From the NCBI GenBank assembly GCA_902613275.1, contig CACMGM010000007.1, positions 1 to 50,876 of the forward strand: a stretch of 50,876 nucleotides of DNA, read 5' to 3'. The notes below the pieces were generated by a model. It worked only from the letters and a program-made list of their open reading frames with translations. It had not been told where the DNA came from and searched no databases. Source of the stretch: an uncultured Alphaproteobacteria bacterium. GTDB lineage: Bacteria; Pseudomonadota; Alphaproteobacteria; HIMB59; GCA-002718135. Shown here piece by piece: positions 9,233 to 18,151 of the stretch. The translations under genes were made by a program, and so were the position numbers. The first letter of the stretch is position 1; every line of letters begins with the position of its first letter.

Positions 9233-10051
9233 TTATATTTCTAAACTACCCCGATAACTTATTTCTGCAGGTCCTGTCATAATAGATTCATTATTAATTA
9301 TATTTATGTGCAGTGAACCTTTTTCAAGTTTCACTTCAGCGTTATTTTCAATCAATCCTTTTTTCCATGCCGCATATACAGCCGCACAGGCACCACTACC
9401 ACAAGCTAACGTGATTCCAACTCCACGTTCCCAAACTCTCATTTCAATTAAATTTGAATTAATAACTTCGACTATTTCAACATTAGTTTTTTTGGGAAAG
9501 AGCTCATGATTTTCTATTCTAGGACCTATACTTTCAAGATCTGTATCTTTGATTGATTTTCCAAAAAAAACTACATGTGGATTACCTACATTAACAGCAA
9601 CTCCATTACTATATCCATCAATTGAAATTGGTATACTCATTATATCGACTTCTTTACTTAAAGGAATTTTATCCCAAGTATTTTTTATTGAACCCATGTT
9701 GACACTTATATTGTTATCTATTTTTTTTGATTCTAATATGCCTGCATCAGATTGAATTTTTAAAATTTCTTTATTTGAATCTTCATCAAATAGTATTTTT
9801 GCCACGCAGCGTGTTCCATTACCACAAGCTTCGGCTCTATCACCACCAGGATTAAAAATTTCAATTTCAGCATCAGCAATTTGATTACTTGTATTATTAA
9901 TTGTGATTAATTGATCACACCCTGCCCCAGTTCTTCTGTCACTGAGTCTTTTAATAATATCTTCAGTAATTGCGATATTGTTAGACCTTTTATCTATGAT
10001 AACAAAATCATTCCCAAGTCCATGCATCTTTATAAAGTCTACTTTTTGCAT
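9233..10051 (-). CDS. dapF: diaminopimelate epimerase
   Basis: Interconverts LL- and meso-diaminopimelate for lysine and peptidoglycan synthesis; cofactor-independent, using two cysteines. Both catalytic cysteines are visible: C76 in EACGNGTRC and C217 in LACGSGACA. The N-terminal FIKMHGLGNDFVIID, GAGCDQL and NPGGDRAE motifs and the NVGNPHVVFF segment are intact. Length is 272, family-typical. It heads the minus-strand operon dapF-mtaB-ftsY-ispZ. The intergenic region to divergent ffh is about 200 bases, the likely promoter region for both. Confidence 0.97.
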   Translation of the reverse strand: MQKVDFIKMHGLGNDFVIIDKRSNNIAITEDIIKRLSDRRTGAGCDQLITINNTSNQIADAEIEIFNPGGDRAEACGNGTRCVAKILFDEDSNKEILKIQSDAGILESKKIDNNISVNMGSIKNTWDKIPLSKEVDIMSIPISIDGYSNGVAVNVGNPHVVFFGKSIKDTDLESIGPRIENHELFPKKTNVEIVEVINSNLIEMRVWERGVGITLACGSGACAAVYAAWKKGLIENNAEVKLEKGSLHINIINNESIMTGPAEISYRGSLEI

Positions 10052-10197
10052 ATTTGTTTTATAACCTAATTTGTCGATAAATCTCAGTAAATATGGGAAA
10101 TTTAAGAATACTTGACTTTCAATTATTCAGCTAATAGAGGGTCACCAACAAATCCTATATTTGTAAACGAATTGAGCTTGTTACAATTGTGATAGGT

Positions 10198-10228
10198 ACT
10201 CTAGCCCACGAGTTTCGTGCCCTGGAGT
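10198..10228 (+). promoter_or_regulatory. strong leader hairpin just upstream of the ffh ribosome binding site
   Basis: A 31-base inverted repeat in an otherwise AT-rich spacer. ACTCTAG (10198-10204) pairs with CTGGAGT (10222-10228) over 7 bp with one G-U, a symmetrical CC/CC internal loop follows, then CACGA (10207-10211) pairs with TCGTG (10215-10219) around a GTT loop. Flanking ATAG and CTAT could extend it. It ends 12 bases before the GGAG Shine-Dalgarno (10241-10244) of ffh. It has no T-run, so it is not an intrinsic terminator. It may be a cis-acting mRNA element or a protein site; the function is inferred only from position. Confidence 0.55.
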
Positions 10229-10248
10229 TAAAAGGCTATTGGAGATTT

Positions 10249-11613
10249 ATGTTTGATACACTGAACACAAAATTTGAAAAAATTGTTCAAAGTATTCGGG
10301 GTAAGGCTGTTATATCAGAAACAGATCTTGAAGTTACATTACGTGAAATTAGAATTGCTCTCTTAGAGGCAGATGTTTCCTTAGTTGTAGTAAAAGAATT
10401 TATAAATTCCATCAAGTCAAACATTTTAGGAAAAGAAATTCTCAAATCTGTTAAGCCAGATCAAATGATCATAAAGCTTGTGCAAGATGAGCTTGTAAAA
10501 ATTCTTGGATCAGAAAATAAATCTCTAAATTTATCTTCTTCTCAATTAACAAAAATATTATTTTGTGGATTACAGGGATCCGGGAAAACAACATCAATTG
10601 CCAAACTTTCCTATTTGTTGAAGAAATCTTCAAAGAAAAAAATTTTACTAGCATCAGCAGACATTTATCGACCAGCAGCACAAGAACAATTAAAAGTATT
10701 AGCTGAAGAAACCGGCTCAGATTTCTTTAATCACAATCTATCATCAGCCAGTAAGATTGTTGATGATTCCATAGACTATGCTCAAAAAAATTTATTTGAT
10801 ATTCTTATTTTAGATACTGCTGGACGACAAGTTGTAGATAAAAAGTTAATGAGTGAATTAATAGAAATTGAAAATAAGTTTAAACCTGATGAAACATTAT
10901 TAGTAGCAGATGCTCTAACAGGACAAGATGCTGCAAATGTAGCTAAAAGTTTTAGTGATGCAATAAATATTACTGGATCAATTTTAACTCGAATAGATGG
11001 TGATAGTAGAGGTGGTGCAGCACTATCAATTAAATCGATAACAAACTCCCCTATAAAATTTATAGGACTAGGTGAAAAAGTAGAAAATTTTGAACCTTTC
11101 CATCCTGAAAGAATTGCACAAAGAATTTTAGGTATGGGAGATATTGTATCTCTCGTCGAAAAGGCTGCTGAAAATATTGATAAAGAAGAAATGGAAGATA
11201 TGGCAAAAAAGATCGCTAAAGGAAAATTTGATCTTGAAGATTTTGCCAATCAATTAAAGCAAATGGGTAAAATGGGTGGAGTCTCCGGTTTACTTTCTAT
11301 GATGCCAGGTGTTTCAAAGGCACAGAAGTTAATGGCAGAAAATAAAATTTCTAACTCAATGATTGATAAACAAATAGCTATAATCAGTTCAATGACAAAA
11401 AAAGAAAGGGCTGATCCAGATATTATAAAGGCTTCACGTAAAATTAGAATTTCAAAAGGATCTGGAACAAAAGTTCAAGACGTTAACAGGTTATTAAAAC
11501 AGTTTCTCCAATCACAAAAAATGATGAAGAGAATGAAATCAATGGGCAAAGGAGGAATTCCCAGTGATTTAATGCAAAAATTAAAAGGAAATCTTCCTCC
11601 AAACATAAATTAG
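10249..11613 (+). CDS. ffh: signal recognition particle protein Ffh
   Basis: SRP54 homologue; binds 4.5S RNA and signal sequences and delivers ribosomes to FtsY. The chosen start ATG 10249 (MFDTLNTKFEKIVQSIRG) matches the family N-terminus and has GGAG 4 bases upstream; the upstream in-frame GTG at 10189 would translate the leader hairpin and is rejected. Domains: N (1-90), G with GLQGSGKTT at 107-115, then DIYRPAAQEQL, DTAGR and TRIDGD, and a methionine-rich M domain (about 320-454, GLLSMMPG, KMMKRMKSMGKGG). Length is 454, typical. It is the first gene of the long operon continuing into rpsP. Confidence 0.97.
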   Translation: MFDTLNTKFEKIVQSIRGKAVISETDLEVTLREIRIALLEADVSLVVVKEFINSIKSNILGKEILKSVKPDQMIIKLVQDELVKILGSENKSLNLSSSQLTKILFCGLQGSGKTTSIAKLSYLLKKSSKKKILLASADIYRPAAQEQLKVLAEETGSDFFNHNLSSASKIVDDSIDYAQKNLFDILILDTAGRQVVDKKLMSELIEIENKFKPDETLLVADALTGQDAANVAKSFSDAINITGSILTRIDGDSRGGAALSIKSITNSPIKFIGLGEKVENFEPFHPERIAQRILGMGDIVSLVEKAAENIDKEEMEDMAKKIAKGKFDLEDFANQLKQMGKMGGVSGLLSMMPGVSKAQKLMAENKISNSMIDKQIAIISSMTKKERADPDIIKASRKIRISKGSGTKVQDVNRLLKQFLQSQKMMKRMKSMGKGGIPSDLMQKLKGNLPPNIN

Positions 11614-11625
11614 AAAGGAAATAAA

Positions 11626-12081
11626 ATGCCAGTAAGAATAAGATTATCAAGAGGTGGTGCAAAGAAAAGACCATTTTATAGAATAGTAGTTGCTGATTCT
11701 AGAAGAGCTAGAGATGGAAAATTTATAGATCAAATCGGAACTTATAACCCAATGCTTCCAAAGGATAGCGCTGATAGAATTAAAATGGATTTAGACAAAG
11801 CTAAGGAATGGATTGCAAAAGGAGCAAAACCATCAGATAGAATTTCTATTTTTCTTAGCAATCTTGGTGTGATGGAAAAACCAGTTATTACTGAAAAAAC
11901 AAAAAAACATCTACCTAAGAAAAAAGCACAGGAACGTTTGGCTGCTGCTAAAGAAAAAGAAGAAGCTGCGAAGGCTGCAGCAGAAGAACCAAAAGCAGAA
12001 GAAGCAGAAGCTAAGCCAGCTGAAGATGCACAACCTGCTGAAGAACCAAAAGCAGAAGAAGCAGAAGCTAAAAAAGAATAA
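11626..12081 (+). CDS. rpsP: 30S ribosomal protein S16 with acidic repeat tail
   Basis: Small-subunit assembly protein. Residues 1-85 are a standard S16 ([41 protein letters not shown]). The protein then runs on to 151 residues, where most S16 proteins have about 80-90, in an Ala/Glu/Lys/Pro-rich tail containing two PKAEEAEAK units. These are encoded by an exact 32-base direct repeat. AGGA lies before the ATG (aaaggaaataaaatg). A similar tail is found on L19 of the same operon. The tail is probably disordered and surface exposed; its purpose is unknown. Confidence 0.97.
   Translation: MPVRIRLSRGGAKKRPFYRIVVADSRRARDGKFIDQIGTYNPMLPKDSADRIKMDLDKAKEWIAKGAKPSDRISIFLSNLGVMEKPVITEKTKKHLPKKKAQERLAAAKEKEEAAKAAAEEPKAEEAEAKPAEDAQPAEEPKAEEAEAKKE
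11983..12071 (+). repeat. exact 32-base direct repeat, 57-base period, inside rpsP tail
   Basis: The same 32 bases (gaagaaccaaaagcagaaga and the next 12) occur at 11983-12014 and 12040-12071. The offset is 57 bases, exactly 19 codons, so the protein frame is kept and the peptide [11 protein letters not shown] is duplicated. This looks like an in-frame tandem duplication of a 57-base unit whose non-core half has since diverged. Such repeats can change length by slippage. Confidence 0.85.
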
Positions 12082-12094
12082 AATTAATTTTGCT

Positions 12095-12601
12095 TTGAGT
12101 AATAAAGATATTATTCTTGTTGGTCAGTTTGGATCTCCTGTAGGTTTAAAAGGTGAAATAAAAGTTAATATGATGACTACCTCGTTTGAAGTTTTTAAAA
12201 ATTTAAAAAACTATTATAATTTTGATGGTTCAGTTGCTTGGAATTTTAAAAATATTTTATTCAAAAATAATAAGTGTGTTGTTCAAGTTGAAAAATACTT
12301 TTCTAGAGAAGATGTTTTAGAGCTTAAAGGTCAAAAAATTTTTTCAAATAAGAAATTTTTTCCAAAAACAAAAGATAATGAGTTTTACATAAGCGATCTA
12401 ATCGAATGCATGATTTTCTTGAAAGACAATACTAGTATTGGAAAAGTTTTAAGTGTTCAAAATTTTGGGGCAGGTGATTTATTAGAAGTCAAATATAATA
12501 CCAAACTTATTCTTATACCTTTTAATAAAACAAATATTTTATCAGTTAATATTAATAAAAAAGAAATTATAGCTGATCCAATACCTGGTATTCTTGATTA
12601 A
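12095..12601 (+). CDS. rimM: ribosome maturation factor RimM
   Basis: 16S rRNA processing factor that binds S19 and assists 30S head maturation. Conserved N-terminal barrel VGQFGSPVGLKGEIKV, then the PRC-barrel half with FYISDLIECMI, GKVLSVQNFGAGDLLEV and the terminal DPIPGILD. The start is uncertain: TTG 12095 (LSNKDIILVGQFGS) sits at the natural family start, 13 bases after the rpsP stop, but has no clear Shine-Dalgarno. The first in-frame ATG (12026) lies inside the rpsP repeat tail and would add a Lys/Gln-rich extension. TTG gives 168 residues, normal length. Confidence 0.9.
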   Translation: MSNKDIILVGQFGSPVGLKGEIKVNMMTTSFEVFKNLKNYYNFDGSVAWNFKNILFKNNKCVVQVEKYFSREDVLELKGQKIFSNKKFFPKTKDNEFYISDLIECMIFLKDNTSIGKVLSVQNFGAGDLLEVKYNTKLILIPFNKTNILSVNINKKEIIADPIPGILD

Positions 12602-12602
12602 A

Positions 12603-13301
12603 ATGAGAGTAGTAATTTTAACTTGTTATCCTGAGATGTTCCCTGGTTCACTAGGGTATTCTGTAATCGGAAATGCATTAAACAATAAAAAATTTTCTCT
12701 CGAGATAGTCAATCTACATAATTTTGGAATTGACAAAAGAGGAAGTGTTGATGATGAACCTTTTGGCGGAGGCCCTGGAATGGTTATTCGTCCTGATGTG
12801 ATTGAAAAAGCATTAAATTCAATCACTTTCAAAACCGATAATTACTGCAAAATTTTTCTAACACCGTCAGGTCAGAAATTATCTCAAGACAAACTTAATA
12901 ATCTATCAAAACATGATGAAATGCTTATTTTATGCGGTAGATTTGAAGGGGTTGACCAAAGAGCTATAGAAATTCTTGATTTTCAGGAAATAAGTATCGG
13001 TGATTACGTCCTTTCTGGTGGTGAGATTGCTGCCCAGGTGTTAGTTGAAGGTTGTATTCGTCTCATTCCTGGAGTATTAGGGCAGCCACAAAGTTTATTA
13101 GAAGAATCTTTTTCTAATAATCTGCTTGAATATCCTCATTATACCAGACCACAAACCTGGGAAGATATTCAGGGAAATAAACATGAAGTTCCAGATGTTT
13201 TAACATCAGGTCATCATGAAAAAATTGATAAATGGAGAAAAGAAAAATCGGTTGAAAAAACTAAAGAATTAAGACCAGATCTTTATAAAAAGGAAATATA
13301 A
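12603..13301 (+). CDS. trmD: tRNA (guanine37-N1)-methyltransferase
   Basis: SPOUT-class trefoil-knot methyltransferase making m1G37, which prevents +1 frameshifting. Start ATG 12603 gives [20 protein letters not shown], the family N-terminus; an upstream TTG 12594 would add three residues and overlap rimM. Conserved blocks are [26 protein letters not shown] and the SAM-binding knot [14 protein letters not shown], then the C-terminal helical domain with HYTRPQ. It has 232 residues. It lies one base downstream of rimM and one base upstream of rplS, in the classical rpsP-rimM-trmD-rplS order. Confidence 0.98.
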   Translation: MRVVILTCYPEMFPGSLGYSVIGNALNNKKFSLEIVNLHNFGIDKRGSVDDEPFGGGPGMVIRPDVIEKALNSITFKTDNYCKIFLTPSGQKLSQDKLNNLSKHDEMLILCGRFEGVDQRAIEILDFQEISIGDYVLSGGEIAAQVLVEGCIRLIPGVLGQPQSLLEESFSNNLLEYPHYTRPQTWEDIQGNKHEVPDVLTSGHHEKIDKWRKEKSVEKTKELRPDLYKKEI

Positions 13302-13302
13302 A

Positions 13303-13908
13303 ATGAGTAATTTATTAGAGACATTTGAAAAACAACAGATTGAAAAGTTAACTTCAAAAAAAAGAGTTCCTGCTTTTCGTCCAGGTGATACTCTAAAAGT
13401 TACTGTAAGAATTACAGAGGGAAGTAAGTCGAGACTTCAAGCATTTGAAGGTATTTGTATTGCAAGAAAAAATAATTCAGTAAACTCTAACTTTACTGTG
13501 AGAAAAATATCTCATGGAGAGGGTGTTGAAAGAGTATTCCCTTTATTCAGTCCATTAGTAGAAAAAATTGAAGTTGTTAGAAAAGGCGATGTAAGAAGAG
13601 CTAAGCTATATTATCTAAGAGAATTATCTGGAAAGAAAGCAAGGATCGCAGATAAAGATAGGGGGGATGAAGCTGATCAATATGAATATATAGAGGAAGC
13701 TCCTCCGGTAGAAGAAACAAAAACTGCAGATACAGATACAAATACTGCAGAGGATCCAAAAGCTGAAGAGGTAGAAGCAAAACAAGCAGAGACAAAAGCA
13801 AAGGAAGCAGAAGCCAAACCAGCAAAAGAATCTAAAGCAGAAGTTGCAGAGGAATCTGGTAAAGAAGAGGAAAAAGCAGCCGAAAATAAATCGGATGACA
13901 ATAAATAA
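13303..13908 (+). CDS. rplS: 50S ribosomal protein L19 with acidic tail
   Basis: Large-subunit protein at the 30S-50S interface. Residues 1-115 are standard L19 ([65 protein letters not shown]). The protein then extends to 201 residues, where L19 is normally about 115-130, with an Ala/Glu/Lys tail ([27 protein letters not shown]) closely resembling the S16 tail three genes upstream. AGGA precedes the ATG. The last 14 bases overlap the start of leuC, which ties ribosomal and leucine genes into one transcript. Confidence 0.97.
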   Translation: MSNLLETFEKQQIEKLTSKKRVPAFRPGDTLKVTVRITEGSKSRLQAFEGICIARKNNSVNSNFTVRKISHGEGVERVFPLFSPLVEKIEVVRKGDVRRAKLYYLRELSGKKARIADKDRGDEADQYEYIEEAPPVEETKTADTDTNTAEDPKAEEVEAKQAETKAKEAEAKPAKESKAEVAEESGKEEEKAAENKSDDNK

Positions 13909-15298
13909 TCCTAAAACTCTTTTTGATAAAATTTGGGAACATCATCTTGTTGATGGACAAGAAGATGGAACTTGTCTTATATACATTGATAGACACCTTG
14001 TTCATGAAGTTACGAGTCCTCAAGCATTCGAAGGTTTAAGAAATAATAATCGTAAAGTCAGAAGACCCGAAAGTACTTTTGCTGTAGCTGATCATAATGT
14101 TCCAACCTCAGATAGATCTAAAGGTATAGAAAATAAAGAAAGTAGAATTCAGGTTGAAACACTAGAAAAAAATTGCAAAGATTTTGATGTTACACTTTTT
14201 CCATTATTAGATAGCAGACAAGGTATAGTTCATATAGTTGGACCAGAACAAGGTATTACTCAGCCAGGTATGACAATAGTTTGTGGTGATAGTCATACAG
14301 CAACACACGGAGCATTTGGTGCCTTAGCTTTTGGTATCGGCACAAGTGAAGTTGAGCATGTATTAGCTACTCAGACCTTAATTCAAAAACCTGCAAAGAA
14401 TATGCGAATTTCTGTTGAAGGTAAGTTAAATTTAGGTGTTACAGCAAAAGATATTATTCTTCATATAATAGGAAAAATAGGAACGGCTGGTGGAACTGGT
14501 TATGTTATTGAATATGCTGGTAATGCAATTTCCTCTCTTTCTATGGAAGGAAGAATGACAATCTGCAATATGAGTATTGAAGCAGGTGCTAGAGCTGGTT
14601 TAATCGCTCCTGACGAAAAAACTTTTGAATATATTAAAGGTAGACCGTACGCTCCATCAGGAGATAATTGGAATAAAGCGGTAGAATTTTGGAAATCTCT
14701 TCCATCTGATGAGGGCGCAAAATATGATGAAGAAATTTTAATTAATGCTGAAGATATTTCACCACAAATTACCTGGGGCACAAGCCCACAAGACGTTGTT
14801 GCTATAGATGGTATAGTACCAAACCCACAAGAAGAGAGTAATCCGAATAGAAAGAGGGCTATGGAACGTTCTCTTCAATATATGGGTTTAGAACCCAAAC
14901 AAGAAATACAAAAAATTAAAATTGATAAAGTATTTATTGGCTCTTGCACTAATGGAAGAATTGAGGATTTAAGAGAAGTTGCCAAAGTTGTAGAGGGCAA
15001 AAAAGTTTCTGTAGACTCAATGATCGTTCCTGGTTCAGGTCTAGTTAAAAAACAAGCTGAAGAAGAAGGTTTAGATAAAATTTTTATTGAAGCAGGATTT
15101 GATTGGAGAGAGCCAGGTTGCTCCATGTGTTTAGCTATGAATCCAGATCAATTAAAACCGCAAGAAAGGTGTGCATCAACATCAAATAGAAATTTTGAAG
15201 GTAGACAAGGTAGAGAAGGTAGAACACATCTTGTTAGTCCTGCAATAGCTGCTGCCTCTGCAATCAAAGGTTCTTTTGCAACAGCAGAGGATTTATAA
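13895..15298 (+). CDS. leuC: 3-isopropylmalate dehydratase large subunit
   Basis: Aconitase-family [4Fe-4S] subunit that isomerises 2- to 3-isopropylmalate in leucine synthesis. The start [19 protein letters not shown] (ATG 13895) matches the family and lies inside the 3' end of rplS, overlapping by 14 bases. Cluster cysteines are C351 (GSCTNGR) with C409 and C412 (GCSMC). Substrate motifs [23 protein letters not shown] and [11 protein letters not shown] are present. Length is 467, normal. It is followed directly (TAA then ATG) by leuD. Confidence 0.98.
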   Translation: MTINNPKTLFDKIWEHHLVDGQEDGTCLIYIDRHLVHEVTSPQAFEGLRNNNRKVRRPESTFAVADHNVPTSDRSKGIENKESRIQVETLEKNCKDFDVTLFPLLDSRQGIVHIVGPEQGITQPGMTIVCGDSHTATHGAFGALAFGIGTSEVEHVLATQTLIQKPAKNMRISVEGKLNLGVTAKDIILHIIGKIGTAGGTGYVIEYAGNAISSLSMEGRMTICNMSIEAGARAGLIAPDEKTFEYIKGRPYAPSGDNWNKAVEFWKSLPSDEGAKYDEEILINAEDISPQITWGTSPQDVVAIDGIVPNPQEESNPNRKRAMERSLQYMGLEPKQEIQKIKIDKVFIGSCTNGRIEDLREVAKVVEGKKVSVDSMIVPGSGLVKKQAEEEGLDKIFIEAGFDWREPGCSMCLAMNPDQLKPQERCASTSNRNFEGRQGREGRTHLVSPAIAAASAIKGSFATAEDL

Positions 15299-15901
15299 AT
15301 GGAATCATTTAAAACAATTATTGGTATCCCTGCACCACTACCAATGATTAATGTTGATACCGATATGATTATTCCAAAACAATTTTTGAAAACAATAAAG
15401 AGATCTGGTTTAGGAAAAAACTTATTTCATGAATTAAGATACGATATTCAAGGTAACATAAAGAATGATTTTGTTCTTAACTGGGACCCTTATAAAACTT
15501 CAACAATTTTAATTGCTGGGGCAAATTTTGGTTGTGGATCAAGTAGAGAGCATGCACCATGGTCACTTTTAGATTTTGGTTTTAAGTCAATAATTGCACC
15601 AAGCTTCGCAGATATTTTCTATAATAATTGTTTTAAAAATGGAATACTGCCAATTAAGCTAGATCAACAAAAGGTAGATATATTAATGAACGAAGCAGAA
15701 AATAAAAATGATGTTTCAATTGATTTAGAAAATCAAAAAATCACTTATCAAAATGATAAAACAATAGAATTTGAAATTGATGCATTTCGAAAAAAATGTT
15801 TACTAGAAGGTTTGGATGATATTGGTTTGACGCTCCAAAAAAATAAAAAAATTGATGTTCACGAAGAAAAAATACACAGTATCCAACCTTGGATAGTGTA
15901 G
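15299..15901 (+). CDS. leuD: 3-isopropylmalate dehydratase small subunit
   Basis: Swivelling-domain partner of LeuC. The 200 residues include the diagnostic NVDTDMIIPKQFLKTI near the N-terminus and GANFGCGSSREHAPW near residue 80, ending in HEEKIHSIQPWIV. The ATG immediately follows the leuC stop with no spacer, so translation is almost certainly coupled. leuB starts 6 bases downstream. Confidence 0.98.
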   Translation: MESFKTIIGIPAPLPMINVDTDMIIPKQFLKTIKRSGLGKNLFHELRYDIQGNIKNDFVLNWDPYKTSTILIAGANFGCGSSREHAPWSLLDFGFKSIIAPSFADIFYNNCFKNGILPIKLDQQKVDILMNEAENKNDVSIDLENQKITYQNDKTIEFEIDAFRKKCLLEGLDDIGLTLQKNKKIDVHEEKIHSIQPWIV

Positions 15902-15907
15902 TCAAAA

Positions 15908-17020
15908 ATGAGTAATAAAAAAATTTTAATTTTACCTGGTGATGGAATTGGCAATGAAGTTATGGCTGAGGTATTAAAAATCATTGATTGGATGGAAAAA
16001 ACTAAATCTTTATCTTTTGATATTTCTGAAAGATTAGTTGGTGGTACGGCATACGATAAAGAAGGTAATTCTATAAGTGATGAAACAATGCAAGTAGCTA
16101 AGGATTGTGATGCAGTATTATTTGGTGCGGTAGGAGGCGCTAAATGGGATAACGTAGAAAGAGATAAAAGACCTGAAGCAGCCTTATTAAGATTAAGAAA
16201 AGACCTTGATCTCTTTGCTAATCTAAGACCAGCGGTTGTTTTAGATGCTCTTTCAGATTCATCATCTTTAAAATCTGATCTTGTTAAAGGATTAGATATT
16301 TTGATAATAAGAGAGTTAACAAGTGGTGTATATTTTGGACAACCAAGAGGTATATCAAAAATTAGTGAGACTGAAAGTAAGGCAGTTGATACTCAACTGT
16401 ATACCACATCAGAAGTTAATAGAGTTTCACGAGTGGCATTTGATTTAGCAAAGTTGCGTAATAATAAAGTTACATCAGTAGAAAAATCAAATGTAATGGA
16501 AACAGGTTTATTTTGGAAACAAACCGTAACAGATTTACATAAAAAGGAATATTCTGAAGTTAATTTAGAACACATGCTTGCAGATAATTGTGCAATGCAG
16601 TTAGTTCGTTATCCAAAACAATTTGATGTAATACTTACAGATAACTTATTTGGTGATCTTTTAAGTGATACTGCAGCTATGCTAACTGGATCTTTAGGAA
16701 TGCTTCCTTCAGCAGCTCTTGGACCAGTTAAAGAAAATGGAACTAGAGCAGCAATGTATGAGCCCGTTCATGGTAGTGCGCCAGATATAGCTGGGCAATC
16801 TAAAGCAAATCCTTTAGCAATGATCATGAGCTTTGCTATGATGTTGAAATATAGTTTTGATATGCAAGAGGATAGTCAAATGATCGAGAAAGCTGTACAG
16901 AATGTATTACTAAAAGGTTTAAGAACAGCTGATATAAAAGATGGAGCAGAAAAAATTATCTCAACTCAAGAAATGGGTAATGCTGTTATTGAAGAATTAA
17001 AAATTCTATCTGAAAATTAA
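15908..17020 (+). CDS. leuB: 3-isopropylmalate dehydrogenase
   Basis: NAD-dependent oxidative decarboxylase producing 2-oxoisocaproate, the third leucine-pathway step. The 370 residues show [11 protein letters not shown], the [15 protein letters not shown] substrate block, [24 protein letters not shown] (catalytic Lys), [15 protein letters not shown] and [13 protein letters not shown]. The spacer to leuD is 6 bases, and asd begins directly at its stop. leuA is not in this window. Confidence 0.98.
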   Translation: MSNKKILILPGDGIGNEVMAEVLKIIDWMEKTKSLSFDISERLVGGTAYDKEGNSISDETMQVAKDCDAVLFGAVGGAKWDNVERDKRPEAALLRLRKDLDLFANLRPAVVLDALSDSSSLKSDLVKGLDILIIRELTSGVYFGQPRGISKISETESKAVDTQLYTTSEVNRVSRVAFDLAKLRNNKVTSVEKSNVMETGLFWKQTVTDLHKKEYSEVNLEHMLADNCAMQLVRYPKQFDVILTDNLFGDLLSDTAAMLTGSLGMLPSAALGPVKENGTRAAMYEPVHGSAPDIAGQSKANPLAMIMSFAMMLKYSFDMQEDSQMIEKAVQNVLLKGLRTADIKDGAEKIISTQEMGNAVIEELKILSEN

Positions 17021-18064
17021 ATGACTCAAAAATACAACATAGCAGTAGCAGGAGCAACAGGTGCGGTAGGAACAGAAATAGTTCAAATATTAGAGCAAAG
17101 GGATTTTCCAATAGACAATTTATATTTACTTGCATCATCAAAATCAAAAGGCAAAAAAGTAGAGTTTAAAGATAAAGAAATTGTTGTAGAAGACTTATCA
17201 GAATTTGATTTTTCAAAAGCTCACATTGGTTTATTTTCACCTGGTGGTAAAATTTCTGCAGAATATGCACCAAAAGCAGCTAAAACAGGATGTATTGTTA
17301 TAGACAATACCTCTCATTTTCGAATGCAACAAAATATTCCTTTAATCGTTCCTGAAGTAAACGCTAATGCACTTGATGAATTTTTTGATGATGAAAACAG
17401 AACTAATATTATTTCAAATCCTAACTGTTCAACTATACAAATGGTTGTTGCATTAAAACCACTTCATGAAAAAGCAATTATAAACAGAGTTGTTGTATCA
17501 ACATATCAAGCTGTTTCTGGAGCAGGTAAAACAGGTATGGATGAACTATTTAATCAGACTCAAAATGTTTATGCAAACCAAGAATTAAAAAAAGAAAAGT
17601 TCACAAAACAAATTGCGTTTAATGCCATTCCACACATTGGGGCTTTTTTAGAAAATGGTAATACTGAAGAAGAGCAAAAAATGATAGATGAAACAAAAAA
17701 AATTCTAGACGAGGGAATTAATGTTTCAGCAACTTGTGTTAGAACAGCTGTATTTATTGGCCATTCAGAAGCTGTAAATATAGAGTTTGACTCACCATTA
17801 GATGAAAAAGAAGCTAACGAAATATTATCTAACTCTGAAGGTATTTCAGTAATTGATCATCGAAAAGATGAAGGTTATGTGACTCCTGTTGAAATTGCAG
17901 GAGAGGATAAAGTTTATATTAGTAGAATTAGAAATGATCAATCTATAGAAAATGGTTTGAATTTATGGGTAGTCTCAGATAATTTGCGCAAAGGAGCAGC
18001 GCTTAATGCTGTTCAAATTGCTGAGTTAATAATTTCAAAGTATTCAGAAAAAATAAATATTTAA
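17021..18064 (+). CDS. asd: aspartate-semialdehyde dehydrogenase
   Basis: NADPH-dependent reduction of aspartyl phosphate, the branch point to lysine/diaminopimelate, threonine and methionine. The Rossmann motif VAGATGAVG is at 8-16. The catalytic Cys is C136 in SNPNCSTIQM. The QAVSGAGKTGMDEL, FNAIPHIGAF and RTAVFIGHSEAV motifs are intact. Length is 347. It starts on the base after the leuB stop and is the last gene of the ffh-to-asd operon. A convergent tRNA-Arg gene begins 1 base after its stop codon, so any terminator must be read through or within the tRNA. Confidence 0.97.
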   Translation: MTQKYNIAVAGATGAVGTEIVQILEQRDFPIDNLYLLASSKSKGKKVEFKDKEIVVEDLSEFDFSKAHIGLFSPGGKISAEYAPKAAKTGCIVIDNTSHFRMQQNIPLIVPEVNANALDEFFDDENRTNIISNPNCSTIQMVVALKPLHEKAIINRVVVSTYQAVSGAGKTGMDELFNQTQNVYANQELKKEKFTKQIAFNAIPHIGAFLENGNTEEEQKMIDETKKILDEGINVSATCVRTAVFIGHSEAVNIEFDSPLDEKEANEILSNSEGISVIDHRKDEGYVTPVEIAGEDKVYISRIRNDQSIENGLNLWVVSDNLRKGAALNAVQIAELIISKYSEKINI

Positions 18065-18065
18065 T

Positions 18066-18140
18066 TGGCGGTCTCGTAGGGACTCGAACCCCAAATACAT
18101 GTTCCGAAGACACGTGTGATATCCATTTCACCACGAGACC
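18066..18140 (-). tRNA. tRNA-Arg (anticodon UCG)
   Basis: Read on the minus strand, 75 bases fold as a full cloverleaf. The acceptor stem is GGTCTCG with CGAGACC, the D arm is GTG...CAC, and the anticodon stem CGTGT/ACATG surrounds the loop CTTCGGA (anticodon TCG at positions 34-36). The T arm is TGGGG with TTCGAGT and CCCTA, the discriminator is G, and CCA is encoded. It should read CGA and, depending on modification, other CGN codons. It lies 11 bases beyond the nucleoside hydrolase stop and 1 base from the stop of convergent asd. Confidence 0.95.
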
Positions 18141-18151
18141 ATTTATTATAA

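Noticed and set aside
10189..10248. In-frame GTG start extending Ffh by 20 residues
   Set aside because: It would translate the leader hairpin; family N-terminus and GGAG spacing both fit ATG 10249.
13844..13894. In-frame ATG extending LeuC by 17 residues into rplS
   Set aside because: The Lys/Arg-rich extension is just the frame-shifted rplS tail; LeuC proteins begin at the chosen ATG.
13601..13901. Open frames on the minus strand opposite the L19 tail
   Set aside because: Leu/Ser-rich frames are a by-product of the low-complexity GAA/GCA/AAA codons on the other strand; no ribosome site or homology.
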